Source: UBA5070 sp035352895 (GTDB lineage: Bacteria; Fibrobacterota; Fibrobacteria; UBA5070). Taken from it: 63,089 nt of DNA. The notes under the pieces were generated by a model. It was not told where the DNA came from. It saw only the letters and a list, made by a program, of their open reading frames with translations, and did not search any database. Numbering within the stretch: position 1 is the first letter of the stretch; every line of letters begins with the position of its first letter. Below are positions 18,801 through 24,959 of this stretch, piece by piece. The stretch covers positions 1 to 63,089 of the forward strand of contig DAOPYN010000020.1 of the NCBI GenBank assembly GCA_035352895.1. The letters run 5' to 3'. A program made the translations under genes and the position numbers.

Positions 18801-21469
18801 ACCGCAAGAGGAGCGTTCACGCTTCCCACCATCTGGGACTCCAGACGAACGGAGCCGGACTTCGCCACGGCCAGGATGGTGAAATCCCCCTGGATCCACT
18901 GGTTGTCCTGGTTCTTCCCTAAAAACACCAAGGTGTCCCGGCCGCTGGTGGTGGATGCGGTTTTCTTCCAAACCGGCTGTGCCACCTCGGAGCCGTTCTT
19001 GGCCCACACCTGCCATTCGATGTCCGCTCCAGACACGGGCTCCACCGAAGCAACCACCTTGAGAAGGTCGTTCAGTGTATCTGTGTCCCGTCGATCGATC
19101 GTTGGGGTCGACGGCCGCAGCAAGGTGAGGAACAATTTGGTTCCCACCGAGTCCCGAGTGCGCTGCACCCGAATCTTCCTGGTGGCCACTTTGACGGAAT
19201 CCCCCTTACCAACCCAAAGGGAGAGGGTGTAAACGGAATCCGTCAGCTTGGACGCATCCAGCACGGCCAACACTTCGTCGGTGCCAAGTCGATTCGCTTG
19301 GCCGATGGAACCTGGTACCCCCACCAGATCGAACGCTGATCGATTCCTGGCGGTCACCGCACCAGTCGCGGAAGTGCCTGCCGTCACGGGAAGGAGCAGC
19401 GCTCCACTCCTTCCCAGATCCTGCCAGGTGGGAACGGTCTGGGCGACCCAATTTCCAGAATGGAGAGCCACCCGGTAGATGGCATCCGAAGTCCCGGAGG
19501 GATCCGGATCCGGGGCAATTCCGCGGACTTCGCGCAATCCGCTGGCGAACACCACCTCGGCATCCGTGGGTGAGGTGATGGAGGGCAGAAGCTTGCCCAC
19601 AAAGAACACCGCCGATGCGGTGCTCAACCAACCGGCCTCGTAGCCCCGAACTTTCCAGGACTGCTCACCGGAGGGCAAGCTGGCCGACTTCACCAGGCGT
19701 CGAACCGTCGTTTTTCCCAAAGCATTCAAGGTCGCGCTCAAGGAATCGATCTTCGTTCCCAAGGGATTGAGGATGGCCAATTGTACCGAGGCATTTGGGC
19801 TCCCGGAAATGTCCACATCCAGCCAACCTTCGACCGCCTCTCCGGCAGGCACCAGAAGGGGAGAGAACTTGGCGATCAAGGAAGGGCCCGCGCGTCGGAT
19901 CCGCAGAAGCGAATCCGTCAGGCCTGTCCCACGCACGGTGTCCGATTTGTTCCCCGCCGTATCGATGGCCAGCCACTTGACCCGCCAATCCCCCTCCGGG
20001 ATCCATGCACCATCGGGATCGCGACCATCGAAAGTCCACTTCCGTCCCTGCACCTTTCGGGGGTCCAGGCTCCAACGGATCACTCGCCCGGTGGTTTTCT
20101 CCTGGAGCCACAGCTTGACCAAGGCAGTTCTTGTGGTGTCCTGGTCGTCGACGACGCCAGCCAAATTCCAGGTCCAGGTGTGGCCGGGACCGATCGGGCC
20201 GGATCCTGTCCAGGTGGCAACCGCCGCGGGAGGAGTCTTGTCCAGCTCGAATCCAACGCTATCGATCGCGGTATCGGTGGATTGGACAACCTGCAGGATC
20301 AGCCGGTATTTCCCGTTGGCGGCCGTCCCTCCATTCCAGGTTTGGGACAGGAATCCCGTGGGCGAACCCGTTCCACTGGCAATTTGGCTGTTGAATCCAT
20401 TCGGCCCACGGACCGTCATGGTCCATCCAAGATCCCCTTGGCCCAAAAGGCTTGCCGTGATTTTCAACGAGGGGCCCACCACTGGGGACCAAATCATTGG
20501 ATCCACACGCAGGGTCGCGATTCCCGCGCCCGAGGATTGGTGGAAGTCCCCCAAGTGGACCACGCCCGTCGTCTTCAAGTTTACACCGGAAGCCAGGTTC
20601 CCACCCAGCACCAGCCAGTTGGGATTGCCACCACCCGCAGGGTAGAGGCCGCCCGCAGCTGTGACCAGCCGTTGCCGCGAGCCTGGCCGCAAGCGCCACA
20701 GGTCACCCGTGGTTGCTTGCCAGAACAACACTGCCCCATCCAGGGCATCCTGAAGCACCACACCGGATGGCCCAGGCACGGAATCCGTGATGCCGTTGCC
20801 CCATTCGACCTTGTTAGCTCCGTATACGCGCACCAGCTTCCATCCGGTGCCATCCTTCCACAATCCAGCGGAGGTGGTCCCCGAAGCGGATGAGCGCAAC
20901 AAGGTATCCTTGCCGGTTGACTTTGAAGGAATCCTTGCCTTCACCTGATTGGCGTCCCACACCAATCCCAGCCAACGATTCCCTTGCTTCCATCCTTGGA
21001 GTCCAAGCCAGGATCCACCACTGTCGGTCTTCTGGAACCATCCGTTGGCCCGGTACAGCTCTATCAGTCGTCCATTGGTCAAGTACAGCAAGGTGTCCCC
21101 GGTCCAAGTGGGCATGATCAACCCTTGGTCCAGAGTCATGGAGTCGCCTCCCCCGAAGAACCCCTTGTTCCTGCCGTAGGATCGAATTCTCAGGATCGTC
21201 TGCCCCCCCTTCACGATGGGAGCCGCCCAGGTGCTGTCAGCGGTGTTCCAAGGGTGAATCCCACCCAAGACCACCTCACCTGCCGTGGAAAAACGTGCCG
21301 GAACCGTAGGCGCACCTGTGGCAGGCAAGCCACCAGTTCTCTGGAGTGCGATCACATACCCCGATGGCGCAAGAAACAACCTCTGATCACCGGGGAGGGT
21401 GCGATCAAATCCTTTCACCAATTCCGTGGAAGAAAACAGGGTAGCGAGCGCAAGCAACAGGAAAGACAT
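6851..21469 (-). CDS. giant exported multidomain protein (4872 residues), first gene of the RHS operon
   Basis: The start chosen is the ATG at 21469, which has GGAG six bases upstream and begins a signal peptide (MSFLLLALATLFSS); an in-frame start further upstream lacks these. Visible parts: a propeller-like N-terminus (about 20-330); several FlgD-type Ig-like modules with WDG/WNG and TAGNKSD motifs (near 350-530, 920-990 and 2420-2490); an AT-rich, aromatic-rich block (about 1120-1645); a segment resembling ThuA or amidotransferase-like folds starting LILPGRKD (about 2837-3077); a stretch with LYVDSDGDSTTGD (about 3680); a FELRYYF segment reminiscent of CBM3 (about 3880); a binding-type jelly-roll-like block (about 4130-4320); and two similar terminal binding-like modules joined by Pro/Thr linkers. 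I see no clear enzyme or transmembrane helix. It overlaps the RHS gene by ATGA. A surface scaffold, adhesin or toxin partner is my inference. Confidence 0.88.
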   Translation of the reverse strand: MSFLLLALATLFSSTELVKGFDRTLPGDQRLFLAPSGYVIALQRTGGLPATGAPTVPARFSTAGEVVLGGIHPWNTADSTWAAPIVKGGQTILRIRSYGRNKGFFGGGDSMTLDQGLIMPTWTGDTLLYLTNGRLIELYRANGWFQKTDSGGSWLGLQGWKQGNRWLGLVWDANQVKARIPSKSTGKDTLLRSSASGTTSAGLWKDGTGWKLVRVYGANKVEWGNGITDSVPGPSGVVLQDALDGAVLFWQATTGDLWRLRPGSRQRLVTAAGGLYPAGGGNPNWLVLGGNLASGVNLKTTGVVHLGDFHQSSGAGIATLRVDPMIWSPVVGPSLKITASLLGQGDLGWTMTVRGPNGFNSQIASGTGSPTGFLSQTWNGGTAANGKYRLILQVVQSTDTAIDSVGFELDKTPPAAVATWTGSGPIGPGHTWTWNLAGVVDDQDTTRTALVKLWLQEKTTGRVIRWSLDPRKVQGRKWTFDGRDPDGAWIPEGDWRVKWLAIDTAGNKSDTVRGTGLTDSLLRIRRAGPSLIAKFSPLLVPAGEAVEGWLDVDISGSPNASVQLAILNPLGTKIDSLSATLNALGKTTVRRLVKSASLPSGEQSWKVRGYEAGWLSTASAVFFVGKLLPSITSPTDAEVVFASGLREVRGIAPDPDPSGTSDAIYRVALHSGNWVAQTVPTWQDLGRSGALLLPVTAGTSATGAVTARNRSAFDLVGVPGSIGQANRLGTDEVLAVLDASKLTDSVYTLSLWVGKGDSVKVATRKIRVQRTRDSVGTKLFLTLLRPSTPTIDRRDTDTLNDLLKVVASVEPVSGADIEWQVWAKNGSEVAQPVWKKTASTTSGRDTLVFLGKNQDNQWIQGDFTILAVAKSGSVRLESQMVGSVNAPLAVAADSTLVVDPDTLDLGLADLGWTLPKIRGSIKLDAPEQVRIVVTDSAGSVVNLLPGNTDLRQILSWDGSDSNGVRRVDPNGSDRWFVLGLEVLRNDAWVLLDRDTVQIVRTPASLITDTGAYVQGANQDSLRIADLISDVRIRARLEGPLAYYPDADVRFRLLPEGKQTARLFLPVDYQVEWAKAYNSIAGFQNYSGTWIAEGFYWSWYHFKKRTTTINPAAENIPFWFFLHPGMTGIGSRGETIRSPDSLASFTKTEKIGTPLVFKQSGVKENIEFEAEGGVYSFDASKFFGDGVNREFLNRSGDKFYATNIGYSGFLGESPLLQSMRGTVGRYNLIKASVSNPVFCVDEGPYDLAPDWSKGLRGMISPIVAWEDNLFVKMQARGNVELLRKVDSIAARGYYCQRATGDNTITNQRRDTTVTRSIWDPVVAAQDSLQKISLKKTIDSLVAERIKPSEALDSAYRMERKHLIVSKVEILAYLASRDSIPLAQPNLQEYLDTAAGVLRNAQWFSNLNTSSDFKLHRNYISVTDDGHFHLTPDDWSQRFYVLPAGYGKLGADTSGKLLYATQMNATTTVNRGWDWAGGSVYSRTNVGDDRMIPAYGETGKKWEQRPADNNWFFTISNEWFSNDNKGYEFADLTKDIYWSGDYHSRASWVGDLNNLGVRNTWAYSVPPRINWMHPWFYLNDPTVTVVKRTLFADTGLVDPIEDGLRWDVQSSRKTIGGYSSFGGYKAGQLGWWYKPSPIAWVDKLDTALIVNGQVVSRTWPVNKSGDTLTEVDFIQNWGTHGGPGTRDEKDQLTDSARKHWANHDLVFKPRLRVDDRTFGVVWDTTPAPWPNVALDLRAHLDRANLQDVRLVLDSAHFGRTWSIAPAKVGADSLWKPGKPIPTDSLVITVRDLFPELPDERWAGSVAGRSSHRLYSFVKAATLTWNVQPLDNLGRFLEGQQIISWRLDTTQRDTLRWKSVWNNRDTMVVAAKPRLIARYAYQPTRQELWSSASDSLLKGRGGWVHLSQNFGNRVGGYEPWRNGIALMPVAVGAANLASVPCYKPSVASAFVRARNDVSGRCTDSVVLNPNLLATTGDKARWTVELFYPDGQTPNRDFVLRGNPSLQDVALGLAASQSSQRWVRLEGALPNRLVSKAGRGLKILSWKAFGVQDTEWVRLAPPKQLTDSMDLWTGIRRPGEQPDQWQIDSTSDVVWWNITGRSGKASFVVRITAKDTLSGTIENVWMRKDFVIGTPRSKDSLTLSDAYHRAELKIPADPTNTDNRPVVLHTLAGADLDDLPVPGLKPLGPVISMSPSGMGFSKPASLYYTLTLREILSRMGTILPDSAQTVTLAQIQACTTWVRQNLAIWILSDSKAMEKVPTSFVLNRSSSGNTGSADFDKVLLVGLVPHFSTAMVLVGDLSKNLAPRWVSATLVGGRLQLSLDGRTRRQLIGWTLPQVEIRIQPVGTQDSLPASLTRWLLNPRSTGKFDSSIVLDSTVIKAILAGQVQLRARFVDAFASAVILPSAPDRIPGFDRFSFEPRKLSSSCSSKGLLAWYSDAAGAAKIRILSSTGVLVDKFDTPVMEGVNSYPWGSCPAGVSLAKGIYRAEIRAASVSGVVSTAPAKVVWIGIDTAAPELVLQSLAPSVVGLSDTAAGLLRWKVLALGLKSRILKISATRSNDFLETATAQKWTGTSQVLGSDSVVVEGQWNLYADGAVARTGDWMFYAQVDSLGSQSARFRVVKDSIEASLALSDTVLPKSQARELGVRLWVKDSAIVSAWIRTSGGKLIPLVGTPLVPSKKVESLSATWTLPADSLDLGQNSVCALIQGSLGGVRSICRNVRLQDLGPGVSITRAVPGDSLWVGWPDVVLAKSNKRMDRVVVEGFSQRAGRALVSVRHKGRVLLEDTLSLQPGSFHWTWKPVASDTRLFQDYADVRISSLGSQGQVLDTQMVVKPLIVTVPKALILPGRKDPTYVRRIQDFLFTRGIDARIADTTLVLQFLDASTKGALVLLDSALPPSLWKGKDESPLFRWTQSGGNLVFAGAPAFSARLNSAGTIVRADSTDVLRARIYGLPQTPSTTKDYNAYLWFGKGIRVQPLRADSVDSWTVRAWPVQVRDTMRTPLKMAWFDSASIPVDWGMLARKFDTTLLANGTKKIDTVRVGSFLYFPAGRLRNGTLLEIPDVRSTSDADRAAAYIYNALFVPDQILRKEDVTVLVQTHGARTVGWKPIPGDSLTVKVSLRFRAGGIVDSLDSTKVHASLAGCAPANWLVKPLRGGTTSVGTLRCVLPDSAHFGLRNGQVSVDSFKIVLPTGDTLKEPDLRNNLLTFQVDVGDTAHPRLRWTDSVVSSPDGLILARPARPGVELPVNALAGSTHKQPDWTALWRNAASKTGDAIQKDSLTNHDVGDSVHLSWKAQIPDLASNASVRWVSLKARDRYGNQDSIWLGVGIDAVAPQILSIQGRAPGGQTIEPDLDTSSGDTVYTFHPTATQLDPATKKFMVEIHAKDSAGLDSLTAKVPESEVWALYRGSKDSVVSAKVLPLDIDSTDKPFQLVVRDLAGNEQKLKFLVLSDRTAPWLTVHQVRKPDGNGWLVWPTMIDSFQREMRGVRDSADSVIRKVAFLVNNGKRLMTPTSRDTNNPYHSEPRAKLLAYSGQSKEQLVTIRLGDTLDLDVGAQDDGLVVARRIQLDGRELDSSAFPHLDSLLARHSAEKLVRFVATKRKQKLVVWAKDWVGNEDSLVVWFVDSLPDLQVVDPQNDHHVGQDVGEVYMRQTLVTRADGSQTPRTHWLVHSWNPLPAGQSWSPPLRLYVDSDGDSTTGDTASAIRGADRALELISGDGSDTAKGAHAIPYSFQSGVWTAVGDTLHEGGSAANGMIHFGNHPDDPRTVQVGTGTQILPSLRQAPANLGVWEIGWDLFGTGDQLHQLRWGIVSTGGGDTVIDTATHRLRLFDPYGFRPVVVDGDVSEWRDMDVAQMRVWTGTKVSNGQLRVKIAVANDTGVPVKGGFELRYYFKGAPGTVASLDPTGQVQAFSGKITVGQPVRVPGGPKNPDSLLWSVSVKCANCSFNSQGTPWGVGTLVLTGPSSKSIITTLGDDWSYQSDTASTLNPHVPAWLSGGVLAWGVTPPVRTLKMPQVWIEDLGTGPWLTGQGRSVRAGWVDPEQEPNLVANWFLDGTPIAVASNRILDIPVRDSGVVHLRLRVEDPQDPGRLATIDEFWRIQSLPDSLNWNPLDSMWILDKNDARWTLSDRWGDNLSSDPLPTPTMDTIAMVTADGICEGALKPVVGSSLLRIPFSRRHFLGMRIDALQSQVDMNRFTHLEFWVATTRTWTGSNHSQEIPVRFWLTKQERYGTGDRNGELRGFEEDFQLLQTYLPSGRLSGRWQKVLVPLSELIQTPYNPQNSQNQYWFLKFMLDHPWAANKEIDTARRADLLLDGIRLVKLAPSSAIRTTRRTEMSVAGYSGAVDDPSQDEWILNARLIHAGSSRITSERLRINTFYKEPESKYDGVTMPSQACNDLNQWTGTDESVAGGPFCLSGLGSMESSPMDLPDPFLETWSARFSWAGSDTLPTGKGVSLFLYHPVKEVLRSNDWTNPETYYQTSFPSPYNTTPFILDQLTVSVLDDQGVARRVWGRALPGEFQDTIQYWNPIPLVMPRDTLASASTWVSGRCWVDTTTTPTPPTRIDSGYSTRPGHVADLTPTGRGIVQRDSVFVQGQPGVRVVQNNPDFQVAANFVWDTVWTHRSEFRMDVRLSDAYRQSGAWPGEVMLAFFDGSSWRPLTPSSVSVVGAVGAWKTLSFRYDPSWTQVGKSFQVMVLFNGHLPGTSQGEVVYGAMGVYPLPLATDTTTTPPNPPPATGTTVTLDQPSQIQAPAGISWVADQNAGHVGLATTPPQSGGEMFQVAIPWDTAWANRRYIEMDVMVENMSWVGGANLVAIQSESSRWWDDLGTVALPSQGTWSRLRWSIDGSRYAPGYPVILKFFTQLNSPSAGKIHISRLSGETP

Positions 21470-21841
21470 GGCTTCTCCGAAGCGAAAACTTTCCACCGCC
21501 TTGCAGTTTACGGGGCGGGGAATAGCCGGGACTGAGCAAGGGCCAGCGAAGACTTCACCGTAACCCCTACCCACAAAAGTGGGCCAAACTTAGAAACGCC
21601 CAGAATTGCGGTCAATGACTCGAAATCGCTTCGAAACTTCGGGCCTCAAGACAGCATCGCAGGATGCTGAAAAAGACGCTTCGCAAGGATATTCGTTTCG
21701 GGTCTCAATCAAACTTGAACCCTCAATTTCCACGATTCCCTGCAAGCGCTTTCCCCATCAGAGGCGGATCGCCCAGCCGATCCGTTCCTGGCCGTCGGTA
21801 GCCTAAGCATCTTCCTTGTGGGTCGTACCCACCTCGTGGGG
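21470..21841. promoter_or_regulatory. intergenic region upstream of the giant-protein operon
   Basis: This 372-base stretch has no gene. It should hold the promoter of the three-gene minus-strand operon, but I cannot point to a convincing -35/-10 pair. It contains an inverted repeat AGCATC-gcag-GATGCT at 21653-21668 followed by GAAAAAGACG, whose right part (CAGGATGCTGAAAAA) recurs with one change at 63040-63054 and resembles an insertion-sequence end. It also contains the first copy of the 81-bp direct repeat (21722-21802). Confidence 0.5.
21722..21802. repeat. 81-bp direct repeat, copy A (orphan 3' end of an outer-membrane-protein gene)
   Basis: This stretch aligns without gaps to 23053-23133 at a constant offset of 1331 bases. 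I count 67 of 81 identical positions, with a nearly perfect core (21752-21797, two mismatches). Read on the minus strand the core encodes TDGQERIGWAIRL and a stop, matching the NDGQERIGWAIYL end of the protein at 23089-24255. No upstream coding sequence precedes it here, so it is a displaced gene end. Confidence 0.85.
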
Positions 21842-23026
21842 TCAGCGCGGAAGATCGCTGGTCGCCACGTCCTTCCACGTCCGGACCTGGGTTCCCGATT
21901 GTTCGTAGGAGCCTTCGCCACCGTGGATCAGGGTGCTTCTAGACAGACGATCGCCCGACAATTCATGGAAGTACTTCAGACCCTTGAACGCGTCCTTGGG
22001 CACCGTCGCGCCGGATTTGACTTCCATGGCGTGGAATCGATCCCCCTCGACCTCGAGGAGGTCGATCTCGTGCCCTGCCTGGTCGCGCCAGAAATACAGG
22101 TTGGCCTCCGCTCCCCGGTTGCGCAGCCGCTTGAGCGATTCCATCACCACCCAATTCTCGAAGATCGCCCCCCGCTGGGCATGGATGGCCAGCTGCTCGG
22201 CGGATTCGATCCGCAACAACCAGCACAACAGACCCGTGTCGGTCAGGTAGAGCTTGGGCGTCTTGACCAGTCGCTTGCCGAAGTTCTCGAACCATGGCCG
22301 CAACTGCACGACCAGGTAGGACGCCTCCAACACATCGATCCAGGATTTCGCGGTGTTGTGCGTGATGCCGCAATCCGCCGCCAACGAGGACAAGTTCAAA
22401 AGTTGTCCCGCACGCGCGGCGCACAGGCGCACGAAGCGGGAAAAGGCGCCCAGATCCTTGATGGGAAGGATCTCGCGCACGTCCCGCTCCACGTAGGTGG
22501 CCACGTACTGGGGAAACCAGACCTGCGGTGGGATCCCGCGGTCCAGGACAGGCGGGAACAAGCCCTGGAACAACAGGTCGTCAAGATTTGGCAGGTCGGT
22601 CCCATGCCATTCCGAGGTGGTGAACGGCAGCAGATGGACCAGTCCCACGCGACCCGCCAGCGATTGGGAGATCTTGCTGCGCAACCCGAACTGCTGGGAG
22701 CCCGTCAGGACGAACCGTCCAGGTCTTCGGTCCTCGTCCACCACCTGCTGCAGGTAGGAGAACAATTCCGGCACGCGCTGGATCTCGTCCAGGATCACTC
22801 CCTCCGGATACCGCACCAGGAATCCACGAGGATCGGTCTGCGCTTGCTCCCTCAGGTCGGGGTTTTCCAAGGAGACATACGGCTTGTGCGGAAACTGCAG
22901 CCGTGCCAATGTGGTCTTCCCCACCTGACGCGGCCCCGTCAAGGCGACAATCGGGAAGAACTTCCCCAGTTCTTCCAAGGTCCGCGATGCATTCCGAAGC
23001 TTCACCTTACGAAGGAAACTACCCAA
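21842..23026 (-). CDS. AAA_14/DUF4143-family ATPase
   Basis: This 394-residue protein has the layout of the widespread AAA_14-DUF4143 ATPases. A Walker A motif GPRQVGKTT lies near residue 31, Walker B VILDEIQ near 75, and a sensor-like LTGSQQF near 108. A winged-helix and restriction-endonuclease-like tail follows, with YFWRDQAGHEIDLL and EVKSG carrying the typical E-D-EVK spacing. The biochemical role of the family is poorly known. The reading frame opens with TTG at 23026; GTG at 23005 is an equally good start, nearer to the usual short N-terminus. The gene is bracketed by 81-bp direct repeats derived from the neighbouring gene's 3' end, so it probably arrived by insertion. Confidence 0.9.
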   Translation of the reverse strand: MGSFLRKVKLRNASRTLEELGKFFPIVALTGPRQVGKTTLARLQFPHKPYVSLENPDLREQAQTDPRGFLVRYPEGVILDEIQRVPELFSYLQQVVDEDRRPGRFVLTGSQQFGLRSKISQSLAGRVGLVHLLPFTTSEWHGTDLPNLDDLLFQGLFPPVLDRGIPPQVWFPQYVATYVERDVREILPIKDLGAFSRFVRLCAARAGQLLNLSSLAADCGITHNTAKSWIDVLEASYLVVQLRPWFENFGKRLVKTPKLYLTDTGLLCWLLRIESAEQLAIHAQRGAIFENWVVMESLKRLRNRGAEANLYFWRDQAGHEIDLLEVEGDRFHAMEVKSGATVPKDAFKGLKYFHELSGDRLSRSTLIHGGEGSYEQSGTQVRTWKDVATSDLPR

Positions 23027-23052
23027 AAGCCGTGGTAATTGTCAATGAGACT

Positions 23053-23133
23053 CTCAATTACCGCGATTTTTAGCAAGCAGCCTCCCCATCAGAGGTAGAT
23101 CGCCCAGCCGATCCGTTCCTGGCCGTCGTTGGC
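23053..23133. repeat. 81-bp direct repeat, copy B (genuine 3' end of the outer-membrane-protein gene)
   Basis: This copy contains the last 14 codons and TGA stop (23089-23091) of the minus-strand gene at 23089-24255 plus 36 bases beyond the stop. It matches copy A at 21722-21802. The ATPase gene starts 27 bases beyond it. Confidence 0.85.
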
Positions 23134-24255
23134 GGAGGAGGCCCCTCGGTACTCCCAGCCGCGGACATGCATCTTCGTGTAGGTGAGCCGGAGGTTGGGG
23201 CTCACCTTGGCGCCCAGGATGTCCCAAGTGGGCAAAGGGTAGTCCTTGGCCCGGTCGGAAGGAAGACTCGTCCAGTCGCCGGATTCCAGGCGTCCGCGCA
23301 GACGCCAGATCTGCTTGAGGTCGAAGGTCGCCTGGTAGGATTCGTGGGTTTCGCGACGTGCGCCGCCGGGATCGGTCAGGTCGGCCGACGAAATCTTGAA
23401 CAGTCCCAGAACGTCCAGGCTCCATCCCTGGTAGCGCTGCGTCTCCTGCGGATAGTCGGGGCTCACGTCGGTCTCGTCTTCCAGGAACAGATCCACGGAA
23501 ACCAGGTCCGGCATGAAGACGGTCAACCCGGTCCCCCATCGCCGTACATGCGGGATGGCGTCGTGCTCATCGGTCCCGTAATTGACCATCTGGTCTTCGT
23601 CCACGTTGATCCACGACACCCCCAGCGAGGGTCCCACGCGCACCGCAGTGGTGGGAATCCGCCATCGAGGCGCCATCATCAGGCCCACATCCCAACTGTC
23701 TGCGCTTGCGGTACCTCGGATGGTATCCCCTGGAGCGACGATCATCCCTGGGGCCAACCTGGAATCGGCGGATTTGTACCCAACTCCGACAGAAGCGATG
23801 CCTCCCAGCCTTCCGGAGAGAACGAAGTGATGGACCGTCTCGTCGGAGTGAATATCCTGCTCGGGAACACCCGGGGCGCTATAAGTGGTGCGTCCAAATT
23901 CCATGTGGTTCCACGAATACCCCAAGGCCAGGTCCGTTCCCGGCTTGAACGGATAGCGGATCCCGAAGGACCGGATCTCCTGGTGGAGATCCGACCGGTT
24001 CGTGAAGGTCAGAAGATCCATTTGCGACCACGAATACTGGACCACCGACGAAGTCCGCGCTCCTTCCCAGGCCAACAAGGCGGGATTGATCTCCATGGAC
24101 GACGGCCCGCCGGGAATGGCCACACCCAGCGCCACCGAGGCGGCCCCTTCGCCACCCGGAGGAACCACGTAGGTGAGGATGGAACCTGTCTGGGCATGGA
24201 GGGAGGCCGCAAGCAGCAACGAGACCGCAAGGAATGGGGAGAGGGAGCTTCGCAT
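23089..24255 (-). CDS. outer-membrane beta-barrel protein, PorV/UPF0164-like
   Basis: This 388-residue protein has a signal peptide (FLAVSLLLAASLHAQ, cleavage after AQ). The mature part is rich in alternating hydrophobic and polar strands, with an early block resembling the PorV/UPF0164 group: LGVAIPGGPSSMEINPALLAW near residues 40-62, where the xxNPAxLA element is typical. PorV-type proteins are outer-membrane barrels that in type IX systems carry cargo to the surface; this one may instead be a general barrel of the FadL/PorV type. I chose the ATG at 24255 because it starts the signal peptide and has GAGG upstream; an in-frame ATG at 24282 is possible. Its final 14 codons are duplicated at 21722-21802, beyond the ATPase gene. 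Confidence 0.72.
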   Translation of the reverse strand: MRSSLSPFLAVSLLLAASLHAQTGSILTYVVPPGGEGAASVALGVAIPGGPSSMEINPALLAWEGARTSSVVQYSWSQMDLLTFTNRSDLHQEIRSFGIRYPFKPGTDLALGYSWNHMEFGRTTYSAPGVPEQDIHSDETVHHFVLSGRLGGIASVGVGYKSADSRLAPGMIVAPGDTIRGTASADSWDVGLMMAPRWRIPTTAVRVGPSLGVSWINVDEDQMVNYGTDEHDAIPHVRRWGTGLTVFMPDLVSVDLFLEDETDVSPDYPQETQRYQGWSLDVLGLFKISSADLTDPGGARRETHESYQATFDLKQIWRLRGRLESGDWTSLPSDRAKDYPLPTWDILGAKVSPNLRLTYTKMHVRGWEYRGASSANDGQERIGWAIYL

Positions 24256-24323
24256 GGGAAATGGCCTCGGAGGAGGTTTCATCGATCGAGAGGGACAGAT
24301 TTCGAGCAAACCTACAATAACCC

Positions 24324-24881
24324 CTACTGCGGCTTTTCCGGGCAGCCACCCCAGACGGCGACCATGGAGTCGGAGAGCTTGCGAGCCACGTCGCGGGCGA
24401 GCACGGCCGGATCCTCCTGGGCGGCCGTTTCCTGGTGCTTGAGGGTCCAGGCCGTGCGGCCGTCGGGATCCACCAGGTCCAGCCGCACCGCCACCACGGT
24501 GCTGGGCCCCAGCCGCGATCCGCGCCGGTACTTGTGGATGCGGCCCACCAGGCTGAGGTCGGCTCCCACTTTCTGTCCCAGGCGGGCCACCTCGCCCCAG
24601 GCGAAATCCCCCGCCGATCCGCTCTGCGCCACCAGGGAATCCAGTCTGGCCAGCGAGGCCAGAGGGCAACCACGGCGCGCCAGCTCTCCGATCACCGCCT
24701 CGCGCACCACCAGGGCGGCGTCGTCGGACAGTTCCCCGTCGCGGGTCTGGCGCTGGTCCAGGAAGGGGAACACCGCCACCCGCACGGGTGGTACGGGCGA
24801 AGCGCTCCCCCGCACGGTGGGCGCAAGGGAGGGCGCGCAGGAAACCAGAAGGAGGGCCGCCATCGGCCAGGCACGGCGCAT
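24324..24881 (-). CDS. lipoprotein with TolB/CsgG-like N-domain fold
   Basis: This 185-residue protein starts at the ATG at 24881, which gives a lipoprotein signal MRRAWPMAALLLVSC with the lipid-bearing Cys at about residue 15. The mature domain has the pattern VRVAVFPFLDQRQTRDG, a helix beginning ALVVREAVIGELARRG, then KVGADLSLVGRIHKYRRG and VRLDLVDPDG. That order is typical of small lipoproteins related to the CsgG, LpoB and TolB N-terminal domain. The specific role is unknown. It lies 68 bases upstream of the barrel-protein gene on the same strand and could be cotranscribed with it; it is divergent from gatB across 78 bases. The C-terminal WGGCPEKPQ holds an extra Cys. Confidence 0.75.
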   Translation of the reverse strand: MRRAWPMAALLLVSCAPSLAPTVRGSASPVPPVRVAVFPFLDQRQTRDGELSDDAALVVREAVIGELARRGCPLASLARLDSLVAQSGSAGDFAWGEVARLGQKVGADLSLVGRIHKYRRGSRLGPSTVVAVRLDLVDPDGRTAWTLKHQETAAQEDPAVLARDVARKLSDSMVAVWGGCPEKPQ

Positions 24882-24959
24882 GGACACAAGGTAGCGTCCC
24901 TTCCGGGGGTCCGACCACTCGATCCCTCCAAGGCACCTTGGGCGTCTATCTTTCCGGAA

